Source: Rikenellaceae bacterium UBA1749
GTDB taxonomy: Bacteria; Bacteroidota; Bacteroidia; Bacteroidales; Rikenellaceae
DNA: 9,976 bases
Assembly (NCBI GenBank): GCA_002315675.1
Contig: DCHP01000037.1
Location: 1-9,976 of the forward strand
Reading direction: 5' to 3'
How positions within the stretch are numbered: position 1 is the first letter of the stretch; every line of letters begins with the position of its first letter. Of the stretch, positions 6,961 to 9,976 are shown piece by piece. The position numbers and the translations under genes are program-made. A model generated the notes under the pieces. That model saw nothing but the letters and a program-made list of their open reading frames with translations, was not told the origin of the DNA and made no database searches.

Positions 6961-8913
6961 ATGCGAAATTTAACGTACATACTTGTCTTTTTTGTAATCT
7001 TTACTGTGTTTTTTTCATGTAAAAAGGACGAAAGTACTGCTGATAATGATATTTCTATCCTTTATAAGACAAAGAGTATCAATAAGCTTGATGATGATTC
7101 ATTAGCGACTATCTCCTTTACAGCTTACACTGACTGGTATGCAACTATTGATACACTATATGAAGATTGGTTGTCAGTTGATATTACTTCTGGCGTTGCC
7201 GGTCATTATGAAATGACTGTATACATTGAGGAAAACGAAACATACGAACAAAGAAAGGGTTATGTAATAATTCATGGTACGAATAATCAGAATTCCGCAG
7301 CAATAATTCAGTCAGGCAAACAGGTTATTGAATTCAGAGATGAAAAATTCGAAACATATTGCCTTGACAACTTTGACGAGGACGAAAGCGGATTTTTGAC
7401 AACATCCGAAGCCCATAAAGCAAAAAAGCTGGAATGTTCATCCCTTGGGATCAATGATTTCTATGGAATCGAATTCTTCAAGAATGCAACTGAGATGAAT
7501 CTTTCAAACAACAATCCTATTACGCTTTCACTTGCAAAGTGTATTAGTCTTGAGAAGTTGAATGTCAGCAACTGCAATAATCTTGGAGGTCTGGAACTTG
7601 GAGATGAACTTCTCGATTTAACAGAAATAGATTGTAATTCATGTAATCTGGCAAGTCTTGTTGTTGACAGTTGTGACCTTTTAACCAATATTGATTGTAG
7701 CAACAACGATTTGACTTCATTGAAGTTGACTGAAAATAAGAATCTTCAGAATCTTAAATGTACAGGGAATATGAATCTTACAACTATTTTCGTTGAAGAG
7801 AATCAGATAATTCCTAATGTCCAGAAAGATGAATTCACACAGTTTGTAGAGCCGTCAAAGGTTATCAATATTCCTGATGCAACATTCAAGAGCTATCTTT
7901 TAGAACAGTTCGACAAGAACAGGGACAAGGAAATTTCTGTTGAAGAAGCGATGGATGCGAAAGAAATAAGATGTTTTGGTACACCAAATACACCGAAGAA
8001 CATCATGTCACTTGAAGGCATACAATATTTCCCAAATATTGAGTATATCGATTGCAGCTACACTATGGTTGATAATATAGATTTATCTTCAAATTCCAGA
8101 TTAAAGAACATCTACTGTTACTCAACACCTGCAGAAAATTTGAACATCAGTGCATTCTCACCACTTATTGAATTGAATTGCTCTGACAGCAAGAATCTGA
8201 CATCATTGTCACTTAACAAGAATAACCATCTGGAGACATTGACTGCAAGCAACTGCAATCTGTCCACAATAGATTTTGATTATTGTTCATCTCTTTCAGT
8301 AATAGACATCAAATACAACAAAATCGATCGCATCAACTTCCAGAACAACGTAGGATTGAATTACATTGACTGTTCTCATAACTTAATAGAGTCACTCAGT
8401 ATCCGCAACTGCGATTCTCTTGTATTTGTACTATGTAACAACAACAAAATAAGCAATCTCGATATTGACGAAGAGATGATTTATGACTTAAACTGCAGCA
8501 ACAACATGATTTCAGGGGAACTTGACCTTTCGAAATTCGAGAAGATTCATACAATAATCTGCGATACAAATGAGATAACAGGCATCGTATTAGCCGATTC
8601 CAGTTTCATTGCCACTGTTTCAGCAAACTGCAATAAGATAACAAGTCTAGATCTATCAAACAGGTACACACTAAGGTATATTTATGCTGAGAACAACCTG
8701 ATGGAATCAATCAACACTGCAGGTTGTCCAAAGATTGAAAAGATATACCTGACAAGCAACAAACTTAAGGGCACAGTAAGTTTCAAGGAGAACAGACAGT
8801 TAAACCATATTCTAGTTGAGGACAATCCGGATCTTGAAACCATCATAGCCCCTAAAGGCGTCACCCCTCTTGAAATCAGAAAGGATGACCACACCCAAAT
8901 AGAATACCAATAG
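6961..8913 (+). CDS. surface lipoprotein with BACON-like domain and two EF-hand-like/LRR modules
   Basis: A 650-residue protein from ATG 6961 to TAG 8911-8913. The frame is open to a GTG at 6931, but the ATG places a lipoprotein signal at the N-terminus: a hydrophobic core, then FFSC with the lipidated Cys20. The following KKDES is charged, like the export signals that send Bacteroidota lipoproteins to the cell surface. Residues about 31-120 resemble a BACON domain (DWYATI, DWLSVDITSG, final AAIIQSGK). An EF-hand-like loop at 139-150 (DEDESGFLTTSE) precedes a short LRR block (about 175-280). A second loop at 318-329 (DKNRDKEISVEE) precedes a longer LRR block (about 355-630). The repeats, about 21 residues, follow LxxLxCSxNxLTSLDLSxN with many Cys and Asn. 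The role is probably binding of protein or glycan ligands at the surface, perhaps calcium-stabilised. No enzyme motif is seen. It appears monocistronic, between the terminator at 6737-6779 and a gene-free stretch. Confidence 0.9.
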   Translation: MRNLTYILVFFVIFTVFFSCKKDESTADNDISILYKTKSINKLDDDSLATISFTAYTDWYATIDTLYEDWLSVDITSGVAGHYEMTVYIEENETYEQRKGYVIIHGTNNQNSAAIIQSGKQVIEFRDEKFETYCLDNFDEDESGFLTTSEAHKAKKLECSSLGINDFYGIEFFKNATEMNLSNNNPITLSLAKCISLEKLNVSNCNNLGGLELGDELLDLTEIDCNSCNLASLVVDSCDLLTNIDCSNNDLTSLKLTENKNLQNLKCTGNMNLTTIFVEENQIIPNVQKDEFTQFVEPSKVINIPDATFKSYLLEQFDKNRDKEISVEEAMDAKEIRCFGTPNTPKNIMSLEGIQYFPNIEYIDCSYTMVDNIDLSSNSRLKNIYCYSTPAENLNISAFSPLIELNCSDSKNLTSLSLNKNNHLETLTASNCNLSTIDFDYCSSLSVIDIKYNKIDRINFQNNVGLNYIDCSHNLIESLSIRNCDSLVFVLCNNNKISNLDIDEEMIYDLNCSNNMISGELDLSKFEKIHTIICDTNEITGIVLADSSFIATVSANCNKITSLDLSNRYTLRYIYAENNLMESINTAGCPKIEKIYLTSNKLKGTVSFKENRQLNHILVEDNPDLETIIAPKGVTPLEIRKDDHTQIEYQ

Positions 8914-9068
8914 GACTACGCAAATACAAAAAGAAGATACAACAAAAAAAAGATACAACACAATATAAATACCCTCTATAAACATCATAAGAGACCACAA
9001 AAACACCATAAAAGAGCACAATAACACTCTACAAGAGGGCACACAGAAAACAAAAAACACCATAAAAA

Positions 9069-9107
9069 AAATTACTGAAACATCCATAAAAGATGTAACA
9101 GTAATTT
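9069..9107. terminator. possible hairpin terminator downstream of the LRR lipoprotein
   Basis: AAATTACTG (9069-9077) pairs with CAGTAATTT (9099-9107). A symmetric AA/AA internal loop separates this from a 5-bp inner stem ACATC/GATGT around a 7-nt loop (9085-9091). A run of seven A (9064-9070) precedes it and only TTT follows on the plus strand, so it would work better leftward. It lies 155 bp after the lipoprotein stop, and its GC content is low. Confidence 0.4.
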
Positions 9108-9136
9108 CAAGAAAGTGTTAAAAACAATAGCAAAAA

Positions 9137-9178
9137 CAAATACAAATACAAATACAAATACAAATACAAATACAAATA
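9137..9178. repeat. hexanucleotide microsatellite (CAAATA)7
   Basis: Seven perfect CAAATA units run from 9137 to 9178, followed by a degenerate CAAAAA and an A-rich tract. The array sits about 60 bp upstream of the tRNA-Ser, in its probable promoter or leader region. Perfect arrays of this kind change copy number readily by slippage. Confidence 0.88.
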
Positions 9179-9239
9179 CAAAAAAAAATAAAAGATAGTA
9201 TCCAAGCCCAATCGAGCAAATGATACTACCTAAAGCCAA

Positions 9240-9327
9240 GGAGAGGTGCAGGAGTGGCTTAACTGGATCGCCTGGAAAGCGTGTAAACTCCAAAAGGGTT
9301 TCGGGGGTTCGAATCCCCCCCTCTCCG
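9240..9327 (+). tRNA. tRNA-Ser (anticodon GGA)
   Basis: An 88-nt class II tRNA. The acceptor stem GGAGAGG (9240-9246) pairs perfectly with CCTCTCC (9320-9326), and the discriminator is G9327, as expected for serine. The D stem is CAG/CTG (9249-9251, 9263-9265). The anticodon loop CTGGAAA (9272-9278) gives anticodon GGA at 9274-9276, reading UCC and UCU. The long variable arm is a 6-bp stem, AAACTC (9285-9290) with GGGTTT (9296-9301). The T arm GGGGG/CCCCC flanks TTCGAAT. CCA is not encoded, as is usual in Bacteroidota. An oddity is that the outer two pairs of the anticodon stem (9267/9283 A-G and 9268/9282 T-T) are mismatched. Confidence 0.93.
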
Positions 9328-9468
9328 CAAGATTACCATCAACTCCAAACGAATAGAAATAAGTCAAAGAAAGATATTAGCAGATATAGACTAACAATCA
9401 CGCATTATGTATGTCTAGCAAAAACCAACTAATCCTAGGTGGTGATAATATAATAAAAGACAACCGAC

Positions 9469-9855
9469 ATGAAAGGGATCAAAAACTTTTTATCATCTAT
9501 TTTCCAGAACAATAGTGAAAATAAACAAGCCTTCAAAAGTTGTATTTCAAATGTAAATCTTGAACTGAAAAATTTACTAAGTAATGTTCAAGACAAAAAC
9601 AGCTTCAACTACGAAGACTTTAAGGATTTCACCAGAGCTGTTGATGAACTGAAAAAGGTCATCAAGCTCCAGAAAAACAATGATAAGGAGCTTGCCGCCA
9701 TTCAGGAAGTCAATCATCTATTTGACGAATTCTTCGTCAACCTAACAAGTGCATCAGAGCAAGCCCGTCTACTTGGTTCACCAGTCCTTTCCGACAAAGT
9801 CAACGAATCCTACCGCAGACTCACTGCCTGTTTCACCTCCGCCTTCCCCGAATAA
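9469..9855 (+). CDS. small hypothetical helical protein
   Basis: A 128-residue protein, ATG at 9469 to TAA at 9853-9855. There is no signal peptide or membrane segment, so it is probably cytoplasmic. The sequence is charged and largely helix-forming, with a heptad-like stretch at about 52-86 (FKDFTRAVDELKKVIK, then EVNHLFDEFF). No family or catalytic motif is recognised. It starts 141 bp after the tRNA-Ser. A purine-rich AGGTGGTG lies about 25 nt upstream, too far to act as a standard ribosome-binding site. The composition is more consistent with a real protein than the overlapping frames. It could be native or part of an element inserted beside the tRNA; the sequence to the right is needed. 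Confidence 0.6.
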   Translation: MKGIKNFLSSIFQNNSENKQAFKSCISNVNLELKNLLSNVQDKNSFNYEDFKDFTRAVDELKKVIKLQKNNDKELAAIQEVNHLFDEFFVNLTSASEQARLLGSPVLSDKVNESYRRLTACFTSAFPE

Positions 9856-9923
9856 TTCAAATTATATTTTTCATCCATTAGCTCGGCAAAAGCAACCAGT
9901 CGAGTCTTGCCTGAGAATATTTA

Positions 9924-9952
9924 CTTTATCGGACGCTTACCTTTATCGGACG
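9924..9952. repeat. 12-bp direct repeat CTTTATCGGACG near the window edge
   Basis: Exact copies at 9924-9935 and 9941-9952 are separated by CTTAC, a period of 17 bp. A CGCTCCGCGATA segment (9959-9970) follows, partly inverted relative to the repeat (TATCG against CGATA). Base composition becomes GC-richer here than in the neighbouring intergenic DNA. Repeated terminal blocks of this type are known at ends of IS21-family elements, but no transposase is visible in the window. Confidence 0.6.
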
Positions 9953-9976
9953 GTATAACGCTCCGCGATAGGGGTG

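Larger units (their letters stand above)
8914..9239. other. gene-free A/C-rich intergenic stretch
   Basis: The plus strand here is strikingly rich in A and C with few T or G. Short direct repeats include AGATACAACA (8935-8944 and 8951-8960) and AAAAACACCATAAAA (8999-9013 and 9053-9067). It also holds the hairpin at 9069-9107 and the microsatellite at 9137-9178. The opposite strand reads as long hydrophobic Phe/Val/Leu frames, which are by-products of the skewed composition. No gene is called. Confidence 0.65.

Noticed and set aside
8812..9087. Minus-strand hydrophobic open frame resembling a membrane protein
   Set aside because: The Phe/Val/Leu/Cys richness results from reading the complement of an A/C-rich strand; it overlaps the 3' end of the lipoprotein gene and shows no conserved motif.
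9072..9293. Minus-strand frame with a long Phe-Val repeat
   Set aside because: The repeat is the translated complement of the CAAATA microsatellite, and the frame runs into the tRNA-Ser gene.
9220..9432. Plus-strand 70-codon frame across the tRNA
   Set aside because: It reads through the whole tRNA-Ser, whose secondary structure explains the sequence.
9882..9915. Imperfect hairpin CTCGGCAA / TTGCCTGAG after the small hypothetical gene
   Set aside because: It has a bulge and a 17-nt loop and no U-tract follows, so termination is not supported.
1..9976. CRISPR array, toxin-antitoxin pair, phage genes or a defence system
   Set aside because: No repeat-spacer pattern, integrase, transposase, nuclease or paired small-gene arrangement is visible in either strand.

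Overview
The window looks like chromosomal DNA from a Bacteroidota member, probably order Bacteroidales (Bacteroides or Prevotella-like). The evidence is AT-rich intergenic DNA without clear Shine-Dalgarno sites, TAnnTTTG-type promoter elements, a lipoprotein with a BACON-like domain and cysteine-rich leucine-rich repeats, a Tat-exported Gfo/Idh/MocA protein of a type common in this phylum, and a tRNA-Ser without an encoded CCA end. Genus cannot be decided from the sequence alone.

Layout. Positions 1-177 may hold the 3' end of a plus-strand gene that starts outside the window. Two minus-strand genes follow. One (409-1500) is a secreted protein of unknown function made of two tandem copies of a roughly 155-residue module. 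The other (1706-4072) is a large secreted enzyme with two SGNH/GDSL esterase domains flanking what looks like a degraded alpha/beta-hydrolase domain, plus a C-terminal beta-rich module. A gene-poor interval of about 1 kb (4073-5069) separates this esterase from a divergent plus-strand gene (5070-6512) for a Tat-signal Gfo/Idh/MocA oxidoreductase. The interval contains a tetranucleotide repeat beside the esterase start, a four-copy 17-bp repeat, two short palindromes and a good Bacteroidota-type promoter for the oxidoreductase.

The oxidoreductase gene is followed by a four-unit 9-bp repeat and a perfect 20-bp bidirectional terminator. Next comes a surface lipoprotein gene (6961-8913) with a BACON-like domain and two EF-hand-like plus LRR modules. 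An A/C-rich gene-free stretch with a CAAATA microsatellite leads to tRNA-Ser(GGA) at 9240-9327. Last are a small orphan protein gene (9469-9855) and a pair of 12-bp direct repeats close to the window edge that may mark a mobile-element end.

Functional picture (inference). The double esterase and the exported oxidoreductase are plausibly part of extracytoplasmic carbohydrate processing, de-esterification and sugar oxidation or NAD-dependent glycoside cleavage. No SusC/SusD pair, glycoside hydrolase of a classical family, or regulator is visible, so a polysaccharide-utilisation locus cannot be claimed. The lipoprotein is probably a surface binding or adhesion protein with its own promoter. No CRISPR array, complete insertion sequence, phage gene or recognisable defence system was found. 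The most unusual items are the esterase architecture, the duplicated orphan secreted protein, the mismatched anticodon stem of the tRNA-Ser, and the repeat structures between genes.
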